Below are positions 12,475 through 23,442 of a stretch of 64,000 nucleotides of DNA, in pieces. How positions within the stretch are numbered: the stretch's first letter is position 1; the number at the start of each line of letters is the position of its first letter. The stretch lies in contig OW799236.1 in assembly GCA_941918925.1 (NCBI GenBank), positions 74,118,465 to 74,182,464 on the forward strand, given 5' to 3'. The translations under genes and the position numbers were made by a program. The notes under the pieces were generated by a model. The model saw only the letters and a program-made list of their open reading frames with translations, made no database searches and was not told the origin of the DNA. Source of the stretch: Phyto melanocephala (Eukaryota; Arthropoda; Insecta; Diptera; Rhinophoridae).

Positions 12475-12719
12475 AGACGTTTAGCTCTGTCAGTCTGTCA
12501 TTCTGTCCGTGTGTATGTTGAAATCAACTTTTTTTATATTTCTATTGTTTTTATTTTTGTAACATACATACATACGTAAACTCAATTAATAATTTTACAA
12601 TGGGATGTTTTTATATATGTATGTTTTTAATATGCATGTACAATTGTTATTGCATGACTACACGTTGTGAAGGGTATATAGGATTCAGCACGGCCGAATA
12701 TAGCACTCTTTCTTGTTTT
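12475..12719 (-). repeat. Repeat A, inner piece of a split copy
   Basis: Continues repeat A in reverse orientation after the inserted element: TTTAGCTCTGTCAGTCTGTC, then a gap in the element's middle, then the end with TCATGACTACACGTTGTGAA-like text and the hairpin GATTCAGCACGGCCGAATA before GCACTCTTTCTTGTTTT. A further short fragment of the same end lies at about 12846-12880. Confidence 0.75.
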
Positions 12720-13646
12720 GCAATCTAAACACCATAGTTGTCCCCTTCAACCCCCATATTATAAGTATCAAATAAAAGGACTTAAACAGTAGAATATATA
12801 AAACTGTAAAAAAAAATGCAAAATCCAGTGTCCTCTGAAAGAAATGGCGGATACTATATATCCGGCACGTCCGAATATACACGCAAAGAAAAAACCTGGT
12901 TAAGGTAATCATAATCTAACAGCAACATACTATGATTGAATTAAATTGTGGTTAAAACATATAATGGTTGCACGTTATCATTATCAGCGTTGTCAACTCG
13001 GTGATTTTATCACCGTTTTTGGTGATTTTTAACATTTTGGAAGCGAAAAAATTGCGAGTTAGTGCTTGGTGATTTTTTTAAAGTTTTTAGTGCTTTTATT
13101 TTCATTTCGGTGACACCAAATACTAAATTTGAAAATAATTTTTTTAATTGAAAACAATTTTTGTAAGGGTAAATATCTTTTATTACCCTTACGTATTTTG
13201 TATCTTAACAAAGTTAAAAAATATTTACTCATTGTAAAATGATATTATGTTGATAATACTTTCAGCTTATGATACTAAAACTAATAATTAAGAAGATTAT
13301 AAGGATTGATAGTATACAATGTTTCTGTTATTTGAGTGTTTTGCTTGTTTATTATTAATTGTAACTTATTTCCGATACTGGTTTGTTGATATCCTGTATG
13401 GCTTATGAGACATAAACCACCTACTTTTTATAAAATGAAATTGTTACGAGAATTTATTTTGTAAGTAAAGTTTCAAGTTGATCAAACCTTGGTGAAAATA
13501 AAACAAGTAAGAGCACTATATTCGGCTGTGCCGAATCTTTTATACCCACCACCAATTTTGTGTACATTTAAAGCACAATATTTATTATTTTGTTACTCAT
13601 TATGGAATAATCTATTTATAGTAAAATATGTATCACTTTCTTTGTA

Positions 13647-14269
13647 GAGGGTGGTTAAATTTTAAGGGCCCATGTTGAAGGTGAACTACAGCTAGTCTTT
13701 AAATTTGTTTTCTGCATTTCATTTGACATTTCTCAATCTCAAACTTAGTCAATTTGATCCGTGGAAAGATACGCAAATGAGCAACGCTTTAAAGTTATTC
13801 AGGTTTTTTTATGAAAATTGGAGTTCAAATCAAAATGCATTTTGTTCACTTCGTAATTCTTTTGATCAACACAATCGTTCAAATTCGTCCACAATCGGGA
13901 GAATTGAAAAAAATATTTAAATTTCTGTACAACAGGTCTGTATAAAATGTTAAAAAATCAGTGAATGCCTTCTTAGTTCTTGAACGGAAAACATTGCTGT
14001 TTTTTGCGATAGTGTGGCAAAAGAGCAGTCAACCTCGACTCATCATCGTGCCCAACAATTGAGCATCAACATTGTCATTGAAAATTTTGACCATCAGATA
14101 GAGGAGTGGCGCCAAGGATGGGGGGGGGGGGGGGCATTTGGCCGATATTTTTTTAAATTCATAATTTAACCGTACAAATATTATCATTACAAAAAGAAAT
14201 AATAATAATTTCCTAAATAATTTGTTTTTTATTTAAATTCAACATCAGCCCTTAAAATTTAATTACCCT
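13647..14269 (+). mobile_element. Mariner-like relic, N and C termini joined
   Basis: Ends GAGGGTGGTTAAATTTTAAG and its near-complement at 14240-14269 sit between TA dinucleotides (13645-13646, 14270-14271). The plus strand encodes the transposase N-terminus (a frame from 13705 containing FYENWSSNQNAFCSLRN and STIGRI, the helix-turn-helix half), then SVAKEQSTSTHHRAQQL near 14020, then directly VIENFDHQIEEWRQ, which belongs to the C-terminus. The catalytic core is therefore deleted, giving a 623-bp MITE-like copy. A 15-G run at 14120-14134 follows the coding remnant. Confidence 0.82.
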
Positions 14270-14289
14270 TAAAAACTTCGATATGCTAC

Positions 14290-15640
14290 TAAAATGCTTT
14301 CGTAAATTTTGTCTTTCAATGAAAGTGGGCGTTAAAGTAGGCGTGTCAATAAAGTTTCTGCTAATAACTGCAACTTAGATATTTCAATATAGTCCTTTAT
14401 TTTCCCAAAACCTTTGTCAATAGAGAAATTACATGAATTTAAGATAAACCGTTATATGGGAGGTAGGCGTTAAAGTAGGCGTATCACCTAAACTTTTTAG
14501 CACAACAATAACATTGATTAGAAGGATATATGTAGCAAATCATCACCATACCTCTAATTTTGGCGGTTTTATGAGCTTTTAAATTTCATTAACAGTAGAT
14601 AACGTGAAAAGTGGGCGTTAAAGAAGGCGTCTCAAAGTTGTTTTTGCTAATGAGTACATCTAAGGTATTTCAATATAGACCTTTATATTTCCAAAATCTT
14701 TATTAATAGAGAAATTATATGAATTTTAGGTAAAACGTTATATGGGAGGTGGGCGTGGCACCTTGATTTTTTGGCAAAATAATGACATTGCCTAGGGGGA
14801 TATACGTAGCAAATTCGATCATCATACCTCTCATTTTGGCGGTTTTAAGAGATTTTAAATTTCATTAACGGTAGATAACGTGAAAAGTGGGCGTTATAGT
14901 AGGCGTGTCAAAGTTGTTTTTGCGAATGAGTACATATTAGATGTTTCAATATAGCCTTTTATTATTCCAAAATCTTTTTTAATAGAGAAATTATATGAAT
15001 TTTAGGTAAAACGTTATATGGGAGGTGGGCGTAAAAGTGGGCGTGGCACCTTAATTTTTTGGCACAATAATGACATTGCATAGGGGGATATACGTAGCAA
15101 ATTTGATCATCATACCTCTAATTTTGGCGGTTTTAAGAGCTTTTAAATTTCATTAACGGTATATAACGTGAAAAGTGGGCGTTATAGTAGGCGTGTCAAA
15201 GTTATTTTTACGAATGAGTACATCTTAGATGTTTCAATATAGCCCTTTATTATTCCAAAATCTTTATTTATAGAGAAATTATATGAATTTTAGGTAAAAC
15301 GTTATATGGGAGGTGGGCGTAAAAGTGGGCGTGGCACCTTAATTTTTTGGCAAAATAATGACATTGCCTAGGGGGATATACGTAGCAAATTCGATCATCA
15401 TACCTATAATTTTGGCGGTTTTAAGAGCTTTTAAATTTCATTAACGGTAGATAACGTTAAAAGTGGGCGTTATAGTAGGCGTGTCAAAGTTGTTTTTGCT
15501 AATGAGCACAACATAGATGTTTCAATATAGTTCTTTATTATTCCAAAATCTATATTAATAGAGAAATTATATGAATTTAGGTTAAAACGTTATATGGGAG
15601 GTGGGCGTAAAAGTGGGCGTGGCACATTGATTTTCCGTTA
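14290..15640 (+). repeat. Tandem array, about five units of ~285 bp
   Basis: The phrase CGTTATATGGGAGGTGGGCG recurs at about 14449, 14734, 15011, 15299 and 15587, giving spacings of about 285, 277, 288 and 288 bp. Within each unit GTGGGCGTTATAGTAGGCGT, GGGGGATATACGTAGCAAAT and TTTTGGCGGTTTTA also repeat. Units are highly similar, so the array expanded recently or is homogenised. Not coding. Confidence 0.92.
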
Positions 15641-16628
15641 CAATAAAGCGTTTCACCAAAAAACAAAGTGTGCAAAATTTCAGAGTTGTACATCCAATTT
15701 TGTTGCTTTTATGACGTATTTGTTTTTAAATATACCGAAAAATACACTGTGCGGTATAAATTTTCGTACATTTTGATCGATAACTCCTCTCCTAATGCAT
15801 AGATTTAAATAATTTTCGGGGAAAAATATTGTTTTTACTCAGGAAATATACATTCGGAGTTTCATGAGTCTACGTGCATGCGTTGGGACACAATTCCATT
15901 TTATTCGATGTTCGAAGGACACGGTTTTTTCGACCTACTCTTGCTTTTCGAGCTATAACTCTCTTCCTAATATTCCGATTTAGCCCATTTTCAATACCAA
16001 ACAAACCTTGTCTATAAGAAAGATTCTGGCGAAATTTGAGCCCCCTAGCTTTTTCGGTGCGACCTCTATCGTGCTTTCAACAGACGGACAGACGGACAGA
16101 CGGACGGACATAGCTAGATCGTCATCAAATCAAACCCTGATTCAGAATATATATACTTTATGGGGTCTAAAATGGATATTTCGATGTGTTACAAACGGAA
16201 TGACAAAATGAATATACCCCCACCATTTTTTTGGTGGCGGGTATAAAAAGAGAAATTAATATGCAAATACTTTTCATTTTAAAATTTTTTAGAGCACAAA
16301 TTGACACCCTGATAAGGTTAATATTTGCATTGATAGTACATTTGGATGTTTTGGCCTAATAATATAAAGAACAGAATATCTTTAGACTTGTATTTCGATT
16401 ATCGATATCAATCAAAACTCCAGTCTTATTGCTATTTGTAAAATAATTTATTTTAGGGGGCAACTGGCATCTAAAAGCTTTAATTTTTTTTAAGTAATGA
16501 TTATATTAGCAAATGTAAAGTTAAATTTGTACACATTTTAAACTCAGTGATTTTTTATGAAAATTACGCGCTTTTTTAGGGGTTTAGGTGCTTTTTGAAA
16601 TTTTAAAGTTGACAACGCTGATCATTAT

Positions 16629-17103
16629 TATGTTTAATTTAATTATCATGCAATTATCATACTAAATATTACTAATAATGAAACATAAAGTGCTTTCACT
16701 TTTTTAAAACACATTTTATTTCAACAAAAATAAATGTTTACGTAAGACTCTAAGGGTGTATTTGCACTTAAAAATCTTCAATATTCGCCTGTGGTCAGAA
16801 GCTAACCAGCAACCGTTCCAAAATGAATAACACAAGCACAAATGCTCCTAGATATTTCACACTTGGCGAAATAATCAGGCGACATAGCAAAAGAATATAT
16901 TGAATGGAACTAACAGGGCAGAAATTAAACATCCAGCAGTAGATATAAAATATTGGAAGGAGCTTTAATCGGCTCCATGCTGCTTGTATGAGTTTAAAAA
17001 AACAAATGTATATTTGCTCAATTCACAAGTTGTCGGAGAAGTTGTAAGTCGTAGTAGTTGAGTAGATTTAAATAAATTCGCAATTTTATGCCCTTTATTT
17101 GGT
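16629..17103. other. AT-rich stretch, no gene recognised
   Basis: Sequence flanking the hAT-type element; I see no coding region or repeat end in it. Confidence 0.45.
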
Positions 17104-17460
17104 ACTAGCTTGTGCACGCGACTTTGCGTAGTTATCAGCACGAAAGGTAGCCAATTTACATATGTAATAATACAGGTTGTTATCTATCTGATGATTGAAT
17201 GAAAATATCAGAGTATTTAAACATACAAACATTCATATCATGTAAGAGGGATAGGATTTAATGCAAATATTTAAGACAAATACTTTTGTATACGATACGT
17301 GCAAATTTTTGGACACTGGAAACTCTTCAACAACCCTTGACTAAACAAGTACAAAGAAAAAATGTTACCGTGGAAAAGGGTGGTAGCCTATGTGTTTATC
17401 TAGATTGTTGTCTATTTGTGTGCCAAGTTTCATTTAGTTCCGTTCCGTCGAATATATAGA
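17104..17460 (-). mobile_element. Short non-autonomous Helitron
   Basis: Read on the minus strand it starts TCTATATATTCGACGG (ending at 17460) and finishes with a hairpin-like ACGCAAAGTCGCGT followed by GCACAAGCTAGT (17104). TC start and hairpin plus CTAGT end are the Helitron signature. Its start region, with GGAACTAAATGAAACTTGGC and ACACATAGGCTACC, resembles the equivalent part of the Helitron at 39577-40080, so both belong to one family. About 357 bp, no coding capacity. Confidence 0.6.
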
Positions 17461-18725
17461 TAAAATTAAAAAAAATAAACTTCTTTGTATAAAGAAAAAA
17501 AATAAAATGGAAGATTTAGAAAATATGATGGTAAAATTTTCATTCCGCCTTTTGAATTTTTAAAGTAAACAATTTATAAATATGTATCTACATACATATG
17601 TACATATCTATTAGCTTTAAAAATCTAAAAAAAAAAAATTTTATCAACAAAACCCGTTGCTCTTGTAAACAGTAGAAGCTGAATCATCAAAATAATCGGC
17701 TTATTGTGTTTCATTGGTCGTGATAATGACCCTTCTGTATTTAAATAATCAAAATGCAGGTCGACGACAGTCTATGAAGAACAAAAAAAAAAATAAACAA
17801 AAACTCTAAACAAAAAATCAAAAACAATGTCGTGCTAAGCAAACATTTATTTGAATAGTGTCGAAAAAGTGAAATAAAATTGTGTATCATAAAACGAAAA
17901 AAAAAAAAAAATGAAAGAAAGAAAAAACAAAAAATTTAATAGAATAATTTGATCACAACATGCAAAGTTGACAGCAGATAATATTTTGAAAAAAAAAATG
18001 ATTTAAGAAAATAAAACATTTGGAAACAATTTAAGCACTATTTTATTTGTTAGGGTAACTCTGCGGCGTTATTGATGTTGCTTTTAGACATATTAGATGT
18101 TTCCAGAAATGACTGCTTATTTCCTGAACCGACCATTTAAGATCGACCACCTTAAAAACACCTCCTCATAAAATTTCAAACAATACAGGTAATTGCTGTT
18201 TATATGAAATGGTTTTTGTAAAAAACCATTATTTAAATAACATTTTTTAAAAATGTATATTTAGTATTGATAAATTCAAGTGTGGGTTATAATAAACGTG
18301 TTAAAAAAAAAACTTCTCGTATTGTTATAATTTCATAAAATTTAAAAAAGGTTTTTCCATTTTTAATTGTTTATTATACATTTGTTAGAACATTTTAAAA
18401 TTATGATAATAGTAAATTATTGCATACCTTGTGATTTAACTAATTATGTTTATAAAGTTTTAATGAATTTCTATTAAGTGGGATGAAAATCTAAAGGAAA
18501 AAAGGGAAATCAATTGTTTAAGTAAATGTGGATAACTTCAATTACTCAGATAAGGAAAAACCTCCAAGAATAGAAACAAGAGATAAAAAACTAATGTTGG
18601 TTAAATTAAATTTGCTTCTATAAATTTCCTCTTATTGTTTCTCCAAGTAAAGTGTCCCATAACATAATAATGACCCTTTACAAAGCATACTCTAAATTCA
18701 AAATCAGTACTTAAATTTATCAAAT
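17461..18725. other. AT-rich stretch, no gene recognised
   Basis: Poly(A)-rich runs (for example 17890-17912) and AT-rich sequence only; no domain, RNA gene or clear repeat end. Confidence 0.45.
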
Positions 18726-18729
18726 TAAA

Positions 18730-19565
18730 CAAGTAAGAGCGCTATATTCGGCCGTGCCGAATCTTATATACCCTTCACAACGTGTAGTCATGCAATAACA
18801 GTAGTTTGTATCACCATTCATCTCATATGAACTACGTACACACATATAAAAAACACATATATAAAAAACATCCCATTGTAAAATCATAAATTTACGTATG
18901 TATGTTACAAAAAAAAAAAAATAAAAAAATAAATTTAAAAAAAATATTTAAAAAAAAAATTTAAAAAAAAAATTAAAAAAAAAATAATTAAAATATATAT
19001 AATTAATGTAAAACAAAAAAAAAATAAAAAAAAAATTAAAAAAAAAAATAATAAAAATATAAATAATATATTAAATAAAAAATAAAAAAAAAATAAAAAA
19101 AAATTAAAAAAAAATTTTTAATATATAAAAAAAATTTTTTTTTGGCTCAGCTGGGATTCGATGCCATGTTTTCTCTAACCAGTATACACGTTTGTATGTA
19201 TGTATGTTGTTGTTGTAATGTTGTTTTTGTGAAAAAAAATCGAGGTGGTCGTGGGTTTTTGCTCATATCTCAGTTGTTTATGTACCGATGTTTCTGATTT
19301 TCAATAGCGATCTACTCCCGAATATTTCTGATATTTTAATACCTCACCCGGGTCCAAGCGATGTCGGGGGGCTTCAAAAAGTTGATTTCAACATACACAC
19401 GGACAGACGGTCAGACGGACAGACTGACAGAGCTTAATCGACTTCCCTATTCATAAGCTTTCAGAAAATATATACTTTATGGGGTCGGAAATGAAAATTG
19501 TAGAAATTTCACACGGAATGACAAACCTATATATACCCTTTTTCACTGTGTGAAGGGTATAAAAA
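18730..19565 (+). repeat. Repeat A, full-length copy
   Basis: Begins AAGTAAGAGCGCTATATTCG with the hairpin ATTCGGC-CGT-GCCGAAT (18746-18762), then TATACCCTTCACAACGTGTA. Ends with GACAAACCTATATATACCC, then a TTTTTCACTGTGTGAAGGG hairpin-like sequence and TATAAAA. The centre (about 18903-19140) is a long A/T-only low-complexity tract, and the block near 19395-19430 carries the GGACAGACGGTCAGACGGAC motif shared with repeat B. It shares its first ~45 bases with repeat B but has a different right end. No protein is encoded; stops occur in every frame. Confidence 0.82.
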
Positions 19566-20353
19566 TAAGTAAAAGTTGTATTTTCGGCCGTGCCGAATCT
19601 AATAATGAATACATCGTAGTGTTGCCTCAATTTTAGATTTAATGTTATACGCAATTTCACTTTATTATTTTCAACAATTTTTACTTAGTTAGCTGTATTA
19701 TACAAATCAAGACTGCATTTGATACCCATATTGATGGGGTTAAGAAAAATATAAGCCTCCATTTTGTTTCGTACGCCATCTTTGATTTTTATAGTATTCT
19801 ACTGCTCAAGGCCTTTCATTTGATAACAATAACGGGGGGATGGTGTGGTGGTGTATACTTTAAAAGGGACAAAGCCATTTATTTAGCACACCGTTTTGAG
19901 TTTTAACTTTTTCACAGTTTTCTGATTTGAGATTTGAACCAAACATATATAAATTTCTTATACGCAATTTTGTAGTGGCGGTCATCAAAGATTTTAAATT
20001 TTTTATAGTGATTATATTTTGTTACTCAAGGGTTTTCATTCGATACATACATATGTCGACTATTTTTGCCGACTATTAACAGATATGACCAAATAGCGTA
20101 CAGCCCTATAGACATACATATCTGAAAAATTTTATGGGAAAAACATGGAGAAAAAAATCAGTCGTGCTTAATTCCTCTTATCTCCGAAAGTTATAGGGCA
20201 ATTGTGCTAGACTTTAATAGCGACTTAACAAAATTTAAGTTGATTTCAACCAACACACAGAGAGATGCGCTTTGCATAATATGAACCCTATTCATGGCCT
20301 TTCAGAAAATATATGCTTATATGCCCTTCGCACCACAGTTGAAGGGTATGAAA
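19566..20353 (+). repeat. Repeat A, diverged copy adjacent to the previous one
   Basis: Starts AAGTAAAAGTTGTATTTTCG with GGCCGTGCCGAATCT and ends TTGAAGGGTATGAAAAC. Inside are units of the CATTTGATACCCATATTGAT repeat also present in the Harbinger-like element at 2963-4704, then AGTTGATTTCAACCAACACA and a degenerate ATATATGC..ATGCCCTTCGCACC end. It abuts the previous copy directly in the same orientation. Confidence 0.65.
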
Positions 20354-20789
20354 ACAAAATGTACGTTCAAATATTTAACAAAATTCAAGGCACATTTATT
20401 CATCATGTAGTCTTGTTTCGTCAGCTGATCATTTTTTTCTTCATATAAGTCCGTATATAAAAAACAATTTTCTCTCCTCTCCCACTTGGTTCAAATGTCA
20501 AATTATATATGTATAAAAAAAAATATAAACAAAAAAATTCTCTCTGAACTGCAATTGCCTGATGAATTAATATGCCTTCAACGAAATTATGAATTCAAAA
20601 TATATATAATTTTTAAATGTGGAGTTTACAGGGATGGAAAATACAATTTTTTTACAGAATTAAAAAATAATTTTTGTAGTATTTTTGTTTACTAAAAATT
20701 TTTATTTAAAATTATTAAAAAAAAATTTTTTTATAGTTTTTCAGGAAAGCACTTCAAAATTTTTGAGTTAATGTTTATAAAATGAAAAA

Positions 20790-22012
20790 AACGGAAGACC
20801 TGTTTTTCGAGCAACAATGAGTCTCAAGCGATTTGGGAGCATAACAAAGTGCCTAGATTTGACAGCTCTGAAGATAGAGAAGAAAGAAGACTTCGTGACA
20901 AACTAGCACCGATAAGAAACGTTTGGGACAAGTGGAGTAATCGCTTAAAGTTTTTTACAATCCACATGAAAATGTTACTGTAGATGAACAATTGGTTTCA
21001 TTTCGAGGTTGGTGCAGTTTTAGGCAATATATTTCATTAAAGCCTTATGATATGGCTATGACATAAAAATTTGGGCACTTTGCGATTCTACAACTAAATA
21101 TGCCTGGAATATGGAATATGGAAATAACATCCAATCAATCAAGGTGAGACTCTTGTACTTCGTATTACATTTGTTATATTTCCATTTTTTAACTTAGGTG
21201 AGAGATTGGTGCTAACATTATCAGATCCTTTCCCAAAGGCAGATTACAATTACTTGTGATAATTTTTTTACTACATACAATCTTGCCACTTAACTACTTT
21301 GTCAGAATATTACATTAGTTGGCAGTGTCCATAAAAATTAATTTTTTTGCCATCAAGAATTCTAGATATGAAAAAAGCCCGTATTGCACTCTGATTCCTT
21401 GTTTTCAAATGATGTAACTAAAGCATCCTATGTCTAAAAAAAAAAAATATATATACGTTCTCCTCTTAAGTTCTCTTCATTATTCAGCCGATGTTAGAGA
21501 CGATGAAAAAAAAACCTGAATTAATATATCATTACAACAAAACGAAAGCTGGAGTTGATGCGCTGGTCCAACTAGTTGCTAATTACACATGTAAGCGCAT
21601 GACTAAGCGATGGCCTGTTGCATTTTTTTCAAATATGATGTATCAGCATACAACACCTACGTCATATGGACTGATATGAATCCTGCCTGGAATTTCAATA
21701 AACACTTTAGACGCAGGGTTTAACTAGTAGATCTTGCAGATCAGTTAATAAATAAGCATATTTTGCGATTTTGGATCATCAGCAAGAAATCTTATTTAAG
21801 AACAAAATGATTTCACAAGTGCCTCGCAATGTTCTAAACAAAATAGTACAAATACAACATTATTCAGTAATTTACCAAACAAACGACAGCGGTGTTTCTT
21901 TTGTCAACATGGAAGGATTTCAATTAAATATTCAACCAAATGAGATTCTTTTAAAAAAATTTTTTGCAAGAAGCACATGGTATTATTATGTATAAATTGT
22001 CACACAAATTTA
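20790..22012 (+). pseudogene. piggyBac-like transposase relic (DDE_Tnp_1_7)
   Basis: In family order but in shifting frames, the plus strand gives GRPVFRATMSLKRFGSI, LRFDSSEDREERRLRDKLAP, TVDEQLVSFRG, FRQYI..KPYDMA, KIWALCDSTTKYAWN, then LTLSDPFPKADYNYLCDNFF, a LVGSVHKN-like phrase, YNKTKAGVDALVQLV with YTCKRMTKRWPVAFF (21530-21640) and finally a cysteine-rich C-terminus (RCFFC..FCKKH...CINCH, about 21880-22010). Piggybac transposases cut and paste at TTAA using aspartates in these blocks. Frameshifts, stops and gaps make this copy dead; the N-terminal quarter is not recognisable. Downstream, a GGGTCATATTGACCC palindrome and TTAA at 22089-22092 look like the right terminus. Confidence 0.88.
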
Positions 22013-22049
22013 AATAAATTTCCTCTATTAATTTGAAATTTTATTTACA

Positions 22050-22092
22050 TTTTTATGTTGGGTCATATTGACCCAAAGGATCATTCACTTAA
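22050..22092. repeat. Probable right end of the piggyBac relic
   Basis: TTGGGTCATATTGACCCAA is palindromic and is followed by AGGATCATTCAC and TTAA. Reversed, this reads TTAA then a short spacer and CCTTTGGGTCA, resembling piggyBac-type termini. The left TTAA end was not found. Confidence 0.5.
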
Positions 22093-22179
22093 TTCTTTAG
22101 ACATGATGTGATTGTTTGTGGACTACCATAAAACGTTTAAAATGCGATTTCGTTAAAAATTGAGATACGCATTTTTTAT

Positions 22180-22320
22180 ATTAAGCTGCCGATATGTACT
22201 TATACATATACACATCCACTTTGTTGAGTCTGAAAATTGAATATTTCTTGTGTTACACTCTGGCTGACAAACCTATTTTCATATACCCGCCATCACCACT
22301 GTTGGTTGTGTTGAGTATAA
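22180..22320 (+). repeat. Repeat B, degenerate right-end fragment
   Basis: GTTACACTCTGGCTGACAAA, CATATACCCGCCATCACCAC and the closing GTTGAGTATAAA correspond to the last ~100 bases of repeat B, with many substitutions. Confidence 0.45.
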
Positions 22321-22590
22321 ACAGAAATAAATGCAATAACAATCACAAGATCCTAATAACTAAATAACAGACGAATGAAGCAATAAACTGACTGTCTCGT
22401 CTATTAAAATACTCAGTCTTGGGCACGAGTTGTACGACCCAGCGAACTCATATGAAAAAGGTCAAACAATATTTGCCGCATTTGTTGTTATTGGTGAAAA
22501 TTTTATTATTTCTATCTTTGTTGTAATTTTTGTTTGTTAGACAACAAAGGCAAAAGTAACTAACTGTTTATGTAGATGGATGGCGTTTTT

Positions 22591-23442
22591 TTATATGGTT
22601 GTCGATTTCAACAAAAATTCATGTGAATTGAGAACAAAGCAAACACTTTCTTTAAGTGAAAAGTTAATCACAAATGTTAATAAAAAAATATTAAAATTTA
22701 CAGCAATTGCTTCGGTTAATGTAACATTTGTCAACATACCAATTTCAGATACCATGTTCTTAAGAAAACCGTATCCAATAGAGCACTCTGCATAGCAGTG
22801 GGACGAAAAAAGGTCCGAACTATAAGGCGGGTGAGGCAAAACTATGCTGGGATATTTGTGACCAATGATATTTTGACAGAATTTCAAAAGCAAATAATAG
22901 ATAAAATCCTTTTAACCCACTAAATTAAGCGTGGAGAGAAAAATAGAATATTTTCGCCACTAGGCAATTTTGTTTTTTTTTAATAAGTTATAGCCTTGAC
23001 AGCCTTAAAACAAGCAATTCATACATTTAAAAAAATTTAAACGCCCACCCCAACTTGCCTGCATATATGTCTTTGGTGTCGATTCGGATGGTTGGCCGGG
23101 TTTCACAAACTATATTTTATGCTTTAGGTTAACATAATGCATACATTTTTCATTGCAAGTAATAATTCGTTGCAAAAACGATTTTATTTTATAGCGTTGA
23201 AGTAGTATTTTTGACATGGCAAATCACATCTCGAGGAATTATAGCTTCAATTTGTTTGGTACTTAATTTATCTGCTTTTGGATGAATCTTATTGTTGGCA
23301 AACGTTTTGAAATTGCTGCGTGAGTAGCATCCAATAAATTTGCATGCACTTGTTGCTTGGCCTGGGCAATCTTTGCCATTCGTGTCAAAATCACCACTTC
23401 TGAACCTTACAAACCATCTCATGCACGTTGAAACTAAAGTGG
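22591..23442 (-). pseudogene. Mariner (DD34D) transposase relic
   Basis: On the minus strand the N-terminus near 23440 reads TCMRWFVRFRSGDFD, the helix-turn-helix motif of true mariner transposases. Then come a KADKLSTKQIEAI segment, RIITCNEKCMHYVNLKHK (family HRIVTGDEKWIHYDN, so the catalytic D is N here and W is C), KPGQPSESTPK, and after a frame change HPPYSSDL (22800-22830), the block with the last catalytic D. Stops and frameshifts separate the pieces. This is a different lineage from the other mariner-like relics in the window. No clear inverted repeats were found. Confidence 0.85.

Larger units (their letters stand above)
13501..16250 (+). repeat. Repeat B, long copy
   Basis: Starts with AAGTAAGAGCACTATATTCG and the hairpin ATTCGGC-TGT-GCCGAAT (13520-13536), followed by TTTATACCCACCACCAA, and ends with the complementary TTGGTGGCGGGTATAAAA. 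Between lie a mariner insertion, a ~285-bp tandem array (about 14290-15640) and the GGACAGACGGACAGA block near 16085. Partial copies occur at 2195-2516, 22180-22320, 51350-51420 and, reversed, at 62686-64000. It is non-coding; mechanism of spread is unknown to me. Confidence 0.8.
12985..16620. mobile_element. hAT-type composite element with perfect 8-bp duplication
   Basis: The 13-bp perfect terminal inverted repeat CAGCGTTGTCAAC / GTTGACAACGCTG is flanked on both sides by ATCATTAT (12977-12984 and 16621-16628), the 8-bp target duplication typical of hAT transposons. Next to the ends are words such as GGTGATTTT and GGTGCTTTT. No hAT transposase is visible inside. Most of the 3.6 kb is later insertion: a full repeat B (13505-16247) which itself carries a deleted mariner (13647-14269). 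A degraded relative of the left end is at about 51230-51340. Confidence 0.85.

Noticed and set aside
14290..15640. Regularly spaced repeats considered as a CRISPR array
   Set aside because: Units are ~285 bp, contiguous, without spacers, in a eukaryotic repeat.
22580..22795. Plus-strand 71-codon frame
   Set aside because: Antisense shadow of the mariner transposase relic.
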